Positions 10,730 to 19,619 of a stretch of DNA of 44,611 bases are shown here, in pieces. How positions within the stretch are numbered: the first letter of the stretch is position 1; each line of letters opens with the position of its first letter. Source of the DNA: Bacteroidota bacterium (GTDB lineage Bacteria; Bacteroidota; Bacteroidia; Cytophagales; Cyclobacteriaceae); contig JAQCLE010000026.1 in NCBI GenBank assembly GCA_027592755.1, positions 1-44,611 of the forward strand, in the 5' to 3' direction. The notes under the pieces were generated by a model that worked only from the letters and a program-made list of their open reading frames with translations, searched no databases and was not told the origin of the DNA. The position numbers and the translations under genes were made by a program.

Positions 10730-11650
10730 ATGAAAAGAAGGAAATTTGTAAAGCAAGGAAGTGCACTGGCCGCAGGTGGTCTTCTATACTCATGCGGAGG
10801 GTCATCAACAACCCAATCAACAGAATCTACAGAAGGAGAAGAGACAGTGGAGGAGGTTAAGAAACTTGACGACATAGGGATACAACTTTATACGCTTAGG
10901 AATGAGTTACAGGCTGACGGAGCCGATCGGGCGGCAATTCTTAAGAAAGTGGCTGATGTTGGTTATAAGCATGTCGAAATGTACATGCTCGGAGGGAAAC
11001 ATCATCTGGGGTATACCAGAGAAGAATTCAAATCAATACTTGATGATCTTGGTATGAGAGTAACAAGCGCTCATGTCGGCATTGGGGGTCCTGACAATCC
11101 AATGACCCTTACCAACGGATTTGAGCAGGTCATTGATGATGCAGTGTTTCTAGGACAAAAATATATTGTTTGTCCTCATCCAGGGAGGATTGAATCTATA
11201 GATGCCTGGAAAGCAAAAATAGATATTTTCAATGGATGTGGCGAGCAATGCAAGGCAGCTGGTGTTCAATTTGGGTATCACAATCATGCCTTGGAATTTG
11301 AGGAAGTAGATGGGCAGATTCCATTTGATATTATAATGCAAAATAGTGACCCCTCTATCATTCAGTTTGAACTTGATATGTATTGGAGTATCATGGCGGG
11401 AGCGGGGTCGGTAGAGTTATTCAACAAATATCCAAACAGATTCCCTTTGTGGCATGTTAAGGATATGAGTAAAGAGAAAGAAAACGAGACCACCTTTCTT
11501 GGAGGTGGGAGCATTGATTATGAGAGTGTCTTTGCTAACGGAGGAAATGCAGGAAGAGACCTTTTCTATGTTGAGCAGGAACATTATCCAATAGATGCAT
11601 ATCAAAGCATTCAAAAATGTTATGACTATTTGTCCGCGATAAATGCCTAA
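10730..11650 (+). CDS. Exported sugar phosphate isomerase/epimerase-like lipoprotein
   Basis: A 306-residue AP-endonuclease-2 type TIM barrel with a Tat-like N-terminus (KRRKFVK at residues 2-8) and a lipobox-like LLYSC with Cys at residue 22, followed by a Ser/Thr/Glu-rich linker. It is therefore probably a Tat-exported lipoprotein. In the barrel, FGYHNHALEFEE (about residues 180-195) and FELDMYW (about 217-223) carry metal- and substrate-binding acids and histidines. GIQLYTLRNEL near residue 60 is common in this Bacteroidota/Planctomycete group. The substrate is unknown; homologues occur with oxidoreductases and glycoside catabolism genes. A strong terminator 20 bases after the stop ends the unit. 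Confidence 0.82.
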   Translation: MKRRKFVKQGSALAAGGLLYSCGGSSTTQSTESTEGEETVEEVKKLDDIGIQLYTLRNELQADGADRAAILKKVADVGYKHVEMYMLGGKHHLGYTREEFKSILDDLGMRVTSAHVGIGGPDNPMTLTNGFEQVIDDAVFLGQKYIVCPHPGRIESIDAWKAKIDIFNGCGEQCKAAGVQFGYHNHALEFEEVDGQIPFDIIMQNSDPSIIQFELDMYWSIMAGAGSVELFNKYPNRFPLWHVKDMSKEKENETTFLGGGSIDYESVFANGGNAGRDLFYVEQEHYPIDAYQSIQKCYDYLSAINA

Positions 11651-11670
11651 TTAACATTAGAGATTAACTA

Positions 11671-11702
11671 ACCTCTGAATTTACATTCAGAGGTTTTTTT
11701 AT
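11671..11702 (+). terminator. Rho-independent terminator after the isomerase gene
   Basis: A perfect 10-bp stem, ACCTCTGAAT (11671-11680) with ATTCAGAGGT (11685-11694), closes a four-base TTAC loop and runs into eight T residues. It lies 20 bases after the stop of the isomerase gene and separates it from the MATE promoter that begins 29 bases later. Confidence 0.93.
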
Positions 11703-11730
11703 GTCCGGGATCAAATTGAATTTATTATTG

Positions 11731-11761
11731 ATTGGTCAAAACCAATACTCCGTTACATTTG
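11731..11761 (+). promoter_or_regulatory. Bacteroidota-type promoter for the MATE leader
   Basis: An exact TAnnTTTG -7 box (TACATTTG, 11754-11761) is preceded at the usual distance by ATTGG (11731-11735), one base off the TTTG -33 box (spacing 19). Transcription should start near 11766-11769, about 110 bases before the MATE start codon and almost on top of a short leader ORF. Confidence 0.65.
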
Positions 11762-11768
11762 CAGCGTT

Positions 11769-11822
11769 ATGAACACTTCAGTTCTCATTCACAACAAGCT
11801 GGTGCCAATCACGGTGATCTAG
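11769..11822 (+). CDS. Possible 17-codon leader peptide upstream of MATE gene
   Basis: An ATG at 11769 opens 17 codons (start MNTSVLIHNK, end VPITVI) closed by TAG. It begins within a few bases of the predicted transcription start, so it could be translated without a leader. Its last codons form the left arm of the stem-loop at 11799-11840. I recognise no homologue. It could be chance; the argument for it is position, between a consensus promoter and a structured region ahead of an efflux gene, the arrangement of known ribosome-stalling leader peptides. Confidence 0.35.
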   Translation: MNTSVLIHNKLVPITVI

Positions 11823-11840
11823 ACAGATCATTGCTACCAG
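11799..11840 (+). promoter_or_regulatory. Stem-loop in the 5' leader of the MATE gene
   Basis: The segment folds as CTGGT (11799-11803) with ACCAG (11836-11840), a GC/CT internal loop, CAA (11806-11808) with TTG (11831-11833), a six-base bulge, then TGATCT (11815-11820) with AGATCA (11825-11830) around an AGAC loop. It contains the stop codon of the short leader ORF. A run of six T lies about 18 bases after it (11859-11864), so it could act as an attenuator; the T-run is too far away for a classical terminator as drawn. Confidence 0.45.
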
Positions 11841-11878
11841 TTATTTAATTATATAACCTTTTTTATTATTTAATTAGA

Positions 11879-13288
11879 ATGCGAAGTCGTTTGTTTCATA
11901 TAATCAGGTCTATTTTTTTCAATTTCCGCCTTGCTATTAAGGGCGGAGATGCAGATTTTACCACAGGCAGCATTGACAAGGCAATATTTATGCTTTCTGT
12001 TCCCATGGTGCTTGAAATGGTCATGGAGTCTCTGTTTGCTGTCGTGGACGTTTTTTTTGTAAGTAAAGTCAGTGTGAATGCCGTAGCCACAGTCGGCTTG
12101 ACGGAATCAGTGATAATGATTGTGTATTCAATTGCTGTGGGCTTGAGCATGGCTACAACTGCATTGGTTGCCAGGCGGGTGGGGGAAAAGAAACCAAAGG
12201 AGGCTGCGGTTGTTGCATTCCAGGCCATTGTAATAGCACTTACTTTATCTCTAATTATTGGCACACTTGGTGGTGTTTTTGCACCAGAAATACTCCGATT
12301 AATGGGAGGAGACGAAACCCTGATTGCTCAGGGTTATGGCTATACAAGGGTGATTTTTCTTGGTAACGCCACCATAATGCTGATTTTTCTGATAAATGCC
12401 GTCTTTCGAGGTGCCGGAAATGCTTCAATCGCAATGCGCTCCTTGTGGTTATCCAACATCCTGAACATGATTTTGGATCCGATTTTTATTTTTGGTTTGG
12501 GTCCAATACCTGAAATGGGTGTAGAAGGAGCTGCAATTGCTACAACGATTGGAAGAGGCACAGGTGTAATATATCAGCTTTATTCGTTGGTAAAAGGTAA
12601 GGGTGTGATCAAACTCACAGTTGATGTCATGAAAGTCAATTTTGATGTTATCAAGAATTTAATTAAGGTCTCGATCGGCGGAATTTTGCAATTCCTGATC
12701 GAGACTGCAAGTTGGATATTCCTTGTTCGGATTATGGCGGAATTCGGTAGTGCTGCACTTGCAGGCTATCAGATAGCATTCAGGATTATTGTCTTTTCGC
12801 TTTTACCATCATGGGGTATGTCGAATGCTGCTGCTACGCTTGTTGGCCAGAACCTCGGAGCCAAAAAGCCAGATAGGGCAGAAAAATCAGTCTGGAAAAC
12901 TGCGCTATACAATGTAATCTTTTTGACAGGAGTCGGCTTAATCTTCTTTGTGTTTGCAAAGGAGTTTGTGGGTGTATTTACTGAAACTGGGGAAGTAATG
13001 GATAATGGAGTATTAGCACTGAAAATCATTTGTTTTGGATATGTATTTTTCGCTTATGGAATGGTGATGGTTCAGGCATTTAATGGCGCAGGTGATACAA
13101 GAACACCTACCATTATTAACGTTTTAGTATTCTGGATTTTCCAAATACCATTTGGGTACTGGATGGCTATAATTTTGGATTTTGGTCCATCGGGTGTTTT
13201 TTGGGCAATAGCCATCGCTCATTCAATTGTCGCCGTTGTAGGAATCATTCTTTTTAAAAGAGGTAAATGGAAACTAGTAGAAGTATAG
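11879..13288 (+). CDS. MATE family multidrug/Na+ or H+ antiporter
   Basis: A 469-residue polytopic protein with the two-fold repeated MatE domains: the first from about residue 30 (GSIDKAIFMLSVPMVLEMV, then FVSKVSVNAVATVGL) and the second from about 255. About 12 helices are expected. It exports cationic drugs or metabolites in exchange for Na+ or H+ in the inner membrane. The N-terminal 25 residues (MRSRLFHIIRSIFF onward) are a positively charged extension also seen in Bacteroidota homologues. It is a single-gene unit with its own consensus promoter at 11731-11761, a leader of about 110 bases with a short ORF and stem-loop, and a weak terminator after it, so regulated expression is likely (inference). 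Confidence 0.92.
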   Translation: MRSRLFHIIRSIFFNFRLAIKGGDADFTTGSIDKAIFMLSVPMVLEMVMESLFAVVDVFFVSKVSVNAVATVGLTESVIMIVYSIAVGLSMATTALVARRVGEKKPKEAAVVAFQAIVIALTLSLIIGTLGGVFAPEILRLMGGDETLIAQGYGYTRVIFLGNATIMLIFLINAVFRGAGNASIAMRSLWLSNILNMILDPIFIFGLGPIPEMGVEGAAIATTIGRGTGVIYQLYSLVKGKGVIKLTVDVMKVNFDVIKNLIKVSIGGILQFLIETASWIFLVRIMAEFGSAALAGYQIAFRIIVFSLLPSWGMSNAAATLVGQNLGAKKPDRAEKSVWKTALYNVIFLTGVGLIFFVFAKEFVGVFTETGEVMDNGVLALKIICFGYVFFAYGMVMVQAFNGAGDTRTPTIINVLVFWIFQIPFGYWMAIILDFGPSGVFWAIAIAHSIVAVVGIILFKRGKWKLVEV

Positions 13289-13298
13289 AGATTTTGGA

Positions 13299-13323
13299 AA
13301 CCGGGCATCTACCGGCTTTTTTA
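13299..13323. terminator. Weak terminator-like hairpin between convergent genes
   Basis: CCGG (13301-13304) can pair with CCGG (13312-13315) around a seven-base loop, followed by C and six T residues. The stem is only four GC pairs. It lies 12 bases after the MATE stop and abuts the end of the convergent lipoprotein gene. Confidence 0.35.
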
Positions 13324-14421
13324 ATTGATTAAAAACTCAACCTGGAGATCTCTGATATTACGAGGTATAAACGGGATTAAGCCTGTTAAATCAATGAAAT
13401 CCTTTGAAAACCCCTCATGATCTGGTAAGTCGTTTCCCGAGGAAACAAACCCTTCGTCTCCAATAAAGTAGGCAGGTGCTTGGGCATTTTTTAGTACAAC
13501 TTCAATCACTAATGGATTAGTAATTCCCACATCATTGAGTTCATCTTCAAGTATATTGAATAGAGAATAGTCGTTCATTATTCCAATATTAGTATCCACC
13601 GCAGATGGTGGCAGGGCAATTTCCGCAACAGCTATATCATCAGTTTCATTCGCCCTACCAACAAATGCATAGTTTCTACCACCCGTGAAAGTTTCATCAA
13701 TGATCTTAAGGTTTGGATGATTGGAATTACCGAAAACTTCGATTAGGTCGCCTCTCCTTCCCGCAAACATTTTGATGTTATCCAATCCAGTTGAATCGGC
13801 GGGTACACCGGAGATATGTATGGTCATGGCTACTTCATAATCTGAAAGCACCTCAGAGTAATCAATTCTTAGCAATACATCAATATTACTCGGATTGTCA
13901 TTCCTATTAATATCGTATGGGCTTAGAACGGCAATCACTTCAATGGGATCGATATTCCATAATATTTGTGCCGCCCGTTCACCGTCCTCGTCGTAGGCAT
14001 TTAACTCATACCTGTAATCAACCCCACCGTAACTCACCCTTTGCCTTACGGTAAGATCCTTCTGCCTTCCATCGTCATCACTTATTACTGAGAATTCAAC
14101 AAGATTATCGATATCAGCATCCAAGATACCGGCGAACAGTTCTTCAAGAATATCAGCCGCAGACTCTCCAACCCAAATGAACCCACGGAGGCTTTCATAA
14201 ATGTCACCTCCACTAATAAAATCGACCTGCCTCACTCTGCCCTCCGGAATAGAAGAATCAAAGCTTATGGCGTTGGGGATATCTACACGATATTCTTTTG
14301 GGAGTATCGAGGAATCGAGAATATCATCTGGTTTAGTTTGATCGTATTTGCTACCACAACCGTTGATGATGGAAGCAATAATTAGTACTATTAATGATTT
14401 ACAAATGCCCTTACACCTCAT
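13321..14421 (-). CDS. Lipoprotein of unknown function
   Basis: A 366-residue protein with a basic start, a hydrophobic segment and a lipobox ending in Cys (NGC, about residue 22), so it should be a lipoprotein. The mature part is acidic and shows predicted beta-rich stretches (IDVLLRIDYSEV, YEVAMTIHISGV), as in Bacteroidota extracellular Ig-like proteins, but I recognise no family. DUF-type assignments cannot be made from reading alone. It is followed on its 3' side by the convergent MATE gene and has no same-strand neighbour nearby, so it is probably monocistronic. No catalytic motif is visible. Confidence 0.75.
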   Translation of the reverse strand: MRCKGICKSLIVLIIASIINGCGSKYDQTKPDDILDSSILPKEYRVDIPNAISFDSSIPEGRVRQVDFISGGDIYESLRGFIWVGESAADILEELFAGILDADIDNLVEFSVISDDDGRQKDLTVRQRVSYGGVDYRYELNAYDEDGERAAQILWNIDPIEVIAVLSPYDINRNDNPSNIDVLLRIDYSEVLSDYEVAMTIHISGVPADSTGLDNIKMFAGRRGDLIEVFGNSNHPNLKIIDETFTGGRNYAFVGRANETDDIAVAEIALPPSAVDTNIGIMNDYSLFNILEDELNDVGITNPLVIEVVLKNAQAPAYFIGDEGFVSSGNDLPDHEGFSKDFIDLTGLIPFIPRNIRDLQVEFLIN

Positions 14422-14459
14422 ATTATCCTAACTTTGTTGAGCTCTCACTTAAACGATAT

Positions 14460-14669
14460 TTACTTGAAGCTAGTATAGTTTTTTAGAAAAACTAATATAG
14501 ACTCTTCTATAAAATTAAAACGGGTATCATTCAAAATCATTTGTATTTCATGATCTATTAAGATCTGAACTGCATTTTCAGCCAAACTAACTTCAGAAAG
14601 ATTTTGAAATTTATCGATAATGTGCTGTTGGCGATCATCGAAGCTACACCTGGTTGAAACGGTTTTCAC
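14460..14669 (-). CDS. Doubtful small ORF, 69 codons
   Basis: Starting at a GTG, this 69-residue reading has a plausible amphipathic helix (SLAENAVQILIDHE) and ordinary composition. The same frame stays open upstream to about 14785, where it would run antisense to the receptor fragment, so the start is uncertain. It occupies most of the 330-base space between the unknown lipoprotein and the receptor remnant. I recognise no family. It may be a small orphan gene, a remnant, or chance. Confidence 0.3.
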   Translation of the reverse strand: MKTVSTRCSFDDRQQHIIDKFQNLSEVSLAENAVQILIDHEIQMILNDTRFNFIEESILVFLKNYTSFK

Positions 14670-14751
14670 CCGAGCATTTAGCTTTTTGTATTGTTTTTGA
14701 GGTGTATTTTTTAGATAATTTCGCTCAAACTTTGGATTTGACTCGGATTGT

Positions 14752-15480
14752 ATGTTCTTTTTCGTATCATCTGGCTTTAAAAGTCAGACTGTCATTGTAT
14801 TTAGTGAGACTAATCTGGAGCCGCTTCCTAATGTTCAGGTAATTTCAGAAAAAACAGGTATTTCGATACAAACGGATCAAAAGGGGAGGTTTGACCTCTC
14901 AAGTTTTATTCCTGGCGATGTTATTACTTTCAAGCACCAGTCCTTTGTTATTACAACAATTGAACAGGAAGTAATTGTTGAAAGAGGTTATAAAATTTAC
15001 TTATTGGAAAAAGTGATTGAAATTGGTGAAGTTGTAATATCAGCCAATAAATGGGAGCAAGATAAAGCAGAGATTCCGAATGAAATATTGACAATAACTC
15101 CTCGCCTGATTGGATTTAGCAATTCCCAGACATCAGCAGACCTCCTGGAACATAGTGGTCAAATATTTGTTCAGAGGAGCCAGCTTGGGGGAGGGAGCCC
15201 AATGATTCGAGGTTTTGCTGCCAACTCAGTATTTGATTGTATTGGATGGCATTCGGATGAACAATGCTATTTTCAGAAGAGGAAACCTGCAGGATATAAT
15301 CCGAATTGACCCTAATTCACTCGAAAGTGGAGAAGTTATTTTTGGCCCAGGTTCTGTAATTTACGGGAGTGATGCTCTTGGAGGGGTTATGGATTCTCAT
15401 ACAATAACACCAAAATTTTCCACTGAGAAAAAAAATTGTAATAGGTCAAGCATTCGCAAGGTACTCCTCTGCAAACAAAG
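14752..15480 (+). pseudogene. 5' fragment of a TonB-dependent receptor, twice frameshifted
   Basis: The reading from ATG 14752 gives a weak signal-like start, a carboxypeptidase-regulatory-like domain (about residues 15-85: LPNVQVISEKTG, then FDLSSFIPGD) and the TonB plug domain (SADLLEHSG, FVQRSQLGGGSPMIRGFAAN). At 15232-15234 one extra T in a TTT run throws the frame out; in the +1 frame the plug continues as LIVLDGIRMNNAIFRRG and YGSDALGGVMD. At the eight-A run 15428-15435 one extra A shifts it again; the third frame reads IVIGQAFARYSSANK, then leaves receptor-like sequence near 15480. The beta-barrel (usually 500 or more residues) is absent. Intact relatives import siderophores, vitamins or glycans across the outer membrane. 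The sequence here cannot make a working receptor unless both indels are sequencing errors, and even then the barrel is missing. Confidence 0.85.
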
Positions 15481-16924
15481 TAATAACAAGCCAATTTCAA
15501 TAGAAGAGCATTCTGAAAAACCAAAAATTACTCTTGAAATCCCGAATCGAATTAAACAGGGTATAATATTCACTTTGAGAGATGTAAAATCAAAATTGAG
15601 CAATAAACAATATTTAATTATTAATTTATTTGAAGCGCCCATATTGGCACTGCTTTTGGCCTATATCGTAAGGTACTTTCCAGATAATGATGCCGGTTAT
15701 TGGTTTGGTGAAAACGAGAATATTCCTGCATTTTTCTTTATGAGCATAATTGTGGCCTTGTTCATGGGGCTCACCGTTAGTGCAGAAGAGATATTTAAGG
15801 ATCGGAAAATTCTCAAGAGGGAGTCATTTCTTAATCTTAGTCGGTTAAGTTACCTTTTCTCAAAAATGCTTATTCTATTTACTCTATCAGCAATTCAAAC
15901 AATCATGTTTGTAATCATTGGTGATTTGGTACTTGATATTGAAAGTATGACAATTACCTATTGGATCGTACTATTCTCTGTAAGCTGTTTTGCTAATGTC
16001 TTGGGTTTGAATATTTCATCGGCATTCAATTCTGCGGTGACCATTTATATTCTTATCCCATTGCTAATTATTCCTCAGCTTATCCTGAGTGGTGTAGTTG
16101 TTAGTTTCGATAAATTAAATCCTTACATATCATCCGAAGATGAGGTTCCGTTAATAGGAGAACTGATGGCTTCAAGGTGGGCATTCGAGGCACTCATGGT
16201 GACTTCTTTTAAAGACAACCCCTATGAGGAAATAGTCTATCAGATTGATAAGAAAATGGCCAACAATGAATATAGTACTACATACCATATCCCGCGCCTT
16301 GAAATCGATCTTGATTATGCCCATCAACATTATAAATCTAACGACGAAGCTGAGCTATCCAAAGTGAAAGAGAAGTTGAGGATTGCACGCAATGAGATAA
16401 ACAAGGAGCTTCTTTTCATTGGTAAGGAGAATTTTCCTAACGTCGATCAACTGGAACTTGAGAGTTTCAATACGACTGTTTTTAACGAAGCGAAGGAGTT
16501 TCTCAAAACTTTGAAAAAAGTATATAGCAATCGGTACAATGAAGCGTCAACCGAACGAGACAAGATGATTTCATCCATGAACCAAGAGGAGCAGGAAGAA
16601 TTTGAAATGCTAAAGGATAAATTTGCTAACCAAAGGATAAAACTACTCGTTAGAAATTCAGCCGTTGAGGAACGGGTTGTTGAGGCAGATGGACGACTAA
16701 TAAGGAAAATATATCCTGTTTATATGGATCCGCAACCATCAAATCCTATCGATTTCAGGGAGCAGTTTTATTTTCCAGCCAAGCACTTTCTTGGGGTAAA
16801 TTATGAAACTAAAGTTTTCAATACTGTGGTTATTTGGATAATGACCATAGTGTTAGTAATTACGTTGTACTTCGACATCTTCCGAAAGCTTGTTGAAGGT
16901 TTCAGTTTACCCGGAAAACGCTGA
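15481..16924 (+). pseudogene. 3' membrane half of an ABC transporter (ATPase half missing)
   Basis: From about 15482 the reading (in frame with an ORF that opens at 15215 inside the receptor fragment) becomes the C-terminal half of the long Bacteroidota ABC-2 type fusion transporters: a linker, then hydrophobic helices at FEAPILALLLAYIVRYF, FFFMSIIVALFMGLTVSAEEIF, the ILKRESFLNLSR segment, further helices to about 16110, a hydrophilic, partly coiled-coil extracytoplasmic region (about 16160-16800) and a last helix TVVIWIMTIVLVITLYF. The nucleotide-binding domain that precedes the linker in intact relatives is absent; receptor sequence stands in its place. The membrane half has no frameshifts, so the fusion may be recent, or the ORF from 15215 may be translated as a chimera of about 569 residues. 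Transport is not expected without an ATPase in trans. Confidence 0.8.
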
Positions 16925-16933
16925 TATTATTCT

Positions 16934-17005
16934 GGCTCTGTAGTATAACGGATATTATGTGGGTTTCCGGAACCCAAGATCCAGGTTCGATTCCTGGCAG
17001 AGTCA
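16934..17005 (+). tRNA. tRNA-Arg (anticodon CCG)
   Basis: The 72-base segment folds as a full cloverleaf: acceptor stem GGCTCTG with CAGAGTC (one G-T pair), a short D-arm, anticodon stem TGGGT/ACCCA around TTCCGGA giving anticodon CCG, and T-arm CCAGG-TTCGATT-CCTGG, then discriminator A. CCA is not encoded. It reads CGG arginine codons. It begins 9 bases after the stop of the ABC remnant, with no clear promoter of its own in between. Confidence 0.95.
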
Positions 17006-17028
17006 CGGAAACCTTTATAAAACAATTG

Positions 17029-18228
17029 TTATTTACCGCTTGCCATAATTAAGAATGGTTGCTTTGAAAATGATGATTCAAATTTAGGCCTCATTCTTTC
17101 AGTGTTATAATACTTCTCAATGTTCACTGTTTTCTCACCACTTTTGAGAATATCCAAGTCAACATTGTCATAAACGCCATTTTTGACACAAACAAGCCTG
17201 CCAGACTCGTTACTAAGAAGAAGATCAAGCGCTATATTACCATAAGCCATCGGAATAATAGAATCGAGGGCATCTGGATGGCCACTTCTGACCATATAGC
17301 TCAATTTTTGATTTATGACTTCAACAGTTCGCCCATTGTTATATTTGGGCGACAACCTTTTTAGCTCAGATGCTACTTTATCACCGATACCCCCTAGCTT
17401 TTTATGCCCAAACATGTCTGTCTCTTCTCCTTCGAAGGACATTTCTCCCTGACCTTTCATCTTCGCACCTTCTGAAACGAGTACAACCGAATAGTTACTC
17501 GGATTATTTCTTCTATCACTGGAGAGTAAATCAGTTAGAAGTTCCATGTCAAAAGGATGCTCTGGTATCACGCATCTATCGGCTGCTCCGGCCATGGTTG
17601 GAAGAAGGGTTGAAAAGCCTGCATATCTGCCGAATGCTTCAATAACGAGGAAGCGTTCGTGGGAGCCGGCTGGGGTTCGTAGCATGTGTGTAAGTTCGAT
17701 TGTTCTCGTAATACAAGTGCTAAAGCCAATACAATAATCTGTCCCAGGAACGTCATTGTCCATGGTCTTGGGTATGGCAACTACTTTGATTCCTTCTTTA
17801 TGAAGTCGGTGACCATAACTTAAAGTGTCATCTCCACCAATTGGGATTAGATAGTCAATACCAAGGAATTCGAGATTCTTGAGCATATCAGCAGTGACAT
17901 CATTAGTATCATCTGTATACTTGTCTTTCAAATGATCAGGAACACTTGCCTTTGTGAGTTTGGCTGGGTTAGTCCTGGAACTATGCAAAAATGTTCCACC
18001 AGTTCTACTGGCACGATTAACGACATCAGCTGATAATTTTCTTATATTTTCAGTATTATCAGCATTTTTGTCGGGTATTAAATTGACAAGTCCACCCCAA
18101 CCACGACGTATTCCGACGACCTCGTAACCTTCTCTGATAGCTCTTAATGTTACTCCCCTTATAGCTGGGTTAAGACCGGGTACGTCACCCCCGCCCGTTA
18201 ATATTCCAATGATCCCTTTTGATCCCAT
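17029..18228 (-). CDS. 6-phosphofructokinase, probably PPi-dependent
   Basis: A 399-residue PfkA-superfamily enzyme that phosphorylates fructose 6-phosphate to fructose 1,6-bisphosphate. TGGGDVPGLNPAIRG (residues 11-25) binds the phosphoryl donor. Two positions separate ATP from PPi users: GGDG versus GGDD and PGT versus PKT. Here the sequence is GGDD (131-134, Asp134) and PKTMDND (153-159, Lys154), both in the PPi form, so the donor is predicted to be pyrophosphate and the reaction reversible. MAGAADRCVIPE and EAFGRYAGF complete the sugar-phosphate site. It follows the class I aldolase gene by 53 bases on the same strand, so two consecutive glycolytic steps are probably cotranscribed. Kinetic proof is needed for donor choice. 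Confidence 0.9.
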   Translation of the reverse strand: MGSKGIIGILTGGGDVPGLNPAIRGVTLRAIREGYEVVGIRRGWGGLVNLIPDKNADNTENIRKLSADVVNRASRTGGTFLHSSRTNPAKLTKASVPDHLKDKYTDDTNDVTADMLKNLEFLGIDYLIPIGGDDTLSYGHRLHKEGIKVVAIPKTMDNDVPGTDYCIGFSTCITRTIELTHMLRTPAGSHERFLVIEAFGRYAGFSTLLPTMAGAADRCVIPEHPFDMELLTDLLSSDRRNNPSNYSVVLVSEGAKMKGQGEMSFEGEETDMFGHKKLGGIGDKVASELKRLSPKYNNGRTVEVINQKLSYMVRSGHPDALDSIIPMAYGNIALDLLLSNESGRLVCVKNGVYDNVDLDILKSGEKTVNIEKYYNTERMRPKFESSFSKQPFLIMASGK

Positions 18229-18281
18229 GAATTAAAGTATTTAATTATATTATGAATTGATTTGTCTAATTATGGATGTGT

Positions 18282-19361
18282 TTAGGCAAGGCCTATGTCA
18301 TTATTTAAATACACATCTTGAATGACATTGAGCAAAGTCACACCATCTTTCATAGGCTTCTGAAAGGCTTTTCGTCCTGAGATCAGCCCTGTTCCTCCTG
18401 CTCTTTTATTAATTACGGCTGTTTTTACGGCATCACCTAAATCCGAAGCACCAGATGAAGCTCCCCCGGAGTTGATTAAGCCTATCCGACCCATGAAACA
18501 ATTGGCTACCTGGTATCGGGTAAGATCAATGGGGTGATCAGAATTAAGTGTATCATACATTTTTGGATGTGTTTTGCCAAATCCAATTTCGGCAAAACCA
18601 CCATTGTTCTCAGCTTGCTTTTGCTTGATAAGGTCGGCTTGAATAGTAACCCCAAGATGGTTGGCTTGTCCGGTTATATCTGATGCTGAATGATAGTCTA
18701 TCCCATTCTTTTTAAAAGCGTTGTTTCTTGCATAACACCAAAGAACAGTTGCCATACCAAGTTCATGGGCTCTTTCAAAAGCTTCAGCAACTTCAACAAT
18801 CTGGCGATTGGATTCTTCAGAGCCATAATAGATAGTTGCTCCGACAGCCACTGCGCCCAAATTCCAGGCCTCTTCGACGGATCCAAACATGATCTGGTCG
18901 TATTTATTGGGATATGTCATTAATTCATTATGATTAATTTTCACAATAAACGGGATTTTATGTGCGAACTTCCTTCCTACGGAAGCTAAGACACCGAATG
19001 TTGAAGCAACAGCATTGCAACCGCCTTCAATGGCCAGTTTAACAATATTTTCCGGGTCGAAATAAATAGGATTTGGCGCAAATGATGCACCCCCGGTATG
19101 TTCAATTCCCTGATCAACTGGTAATATTGATAAATAACCAGTATTTGCCAGACGGCCATGACCAAAAACGGAGGCCAGGCTTTTGAGTACTTGAACAGGT
19201 CGACTTGTATCCGTGTAAACCCTGTCAATGAAGTCAGGACCTGGCGCATGTATCATTTCTTTTGGGATTTTTGGAGAATTAAAACCCAACAAATTGTTGG
19301 TATCTTCACCCAGATATTTAATAATTTCTTGTTGAGTATTTGTGGATGTTGCTGTTGTCAT
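18282..19361 (-). CDS. fbaB: Class I fructose-bisphosphate aldolase (DhnA/FbaB type)
   Basis: A 359-residue aldolase of the archaeal/E. coli FbaB type, which cleaves fructose 1,6-bisphosphate into glyceraldehyde 3-phosphate and dihydroxyacetone phosphate through a Schiff base. The proposed Schiff-base residue is Lys246 in QADLIKQKQ; further markers are [10 protein letters not shown] (residues 81-90), VKINHNE (140-146) and the phosphate-binding SGGASSG toward the C-terminus, with [12 protein letters not shown]. No metal-binding class II motif is present. Length matches FbaB. It is the first gene of a probable two-gene glycolytic unit with the PPi-type phosphofructokinase. Confidence 0.92.
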   Translation of the reverse strand: MTTATSTNTQQEIIKYLGEDTNNLLGFNSPKIPKEMIHAPGPDFIDRVYTDTSRPVQVLKSLASVFGHGRLANTGYLSILPVDQGIEHTGGASFAPNPIYFDPENIVKLAIEGGCNAVASTFGVLASVGRKFAHKIPFIVKINHNELMTYPNKYDQIMFGSVEEAWNLGAVAVGATIYYGSEESNRQIVEVAEAFERAHELGMATVLWCYARNNAFKKNGIDYHSASDITGQANHLGVTIQADLIKQKQAENNGGFAEIGFGKTHPKMYDTLNSDHPIDLTRYQVANCFMGRIGLINSGGASSGASDLGDAVKTAVINKRAGGTGLISGRKAFQKPMKDGVTLLNVIQDVYLNNDIGLA

Positions 19362-19619
19362 GATTCCGGAAATTTAATGCTTAATAATGCTTTGGAAATG
19401 ATTAAAAATAGTGCAAAGAATAAGGCTACAAATTAACAAATTAGTAATGCCCGAACCAAATCGAATGTCCAATAAAACCGTACATTTATCATGAAAGTGG
19501 GCATTCTTAATCAGGGTTTTATATAGCCCTAAGAATTTGTGTTATGAATAGATTATTTAGTGTGACTTCCTCGTTTGGCGTGAGTGTTTTATCAATTTAT
19601 AGGAGAGTTTCTCATCTGC

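Noticed and set aside
16934-17005. tRNA-Arg as an integration site explaining the neighbouring deletion
   Set aside because: Elements normally use the 3' end of the tRNA, which faces the intact phosphofructokinase gene; no integrase and no second copy of the tRNA 3' end is seen in the window.
19491-19526. Short ORF (MKVGILNQGFI) before the glycosyltransferase
   Set aside because: Eleven codons without promoter or structure around it; too little to separate from chance.
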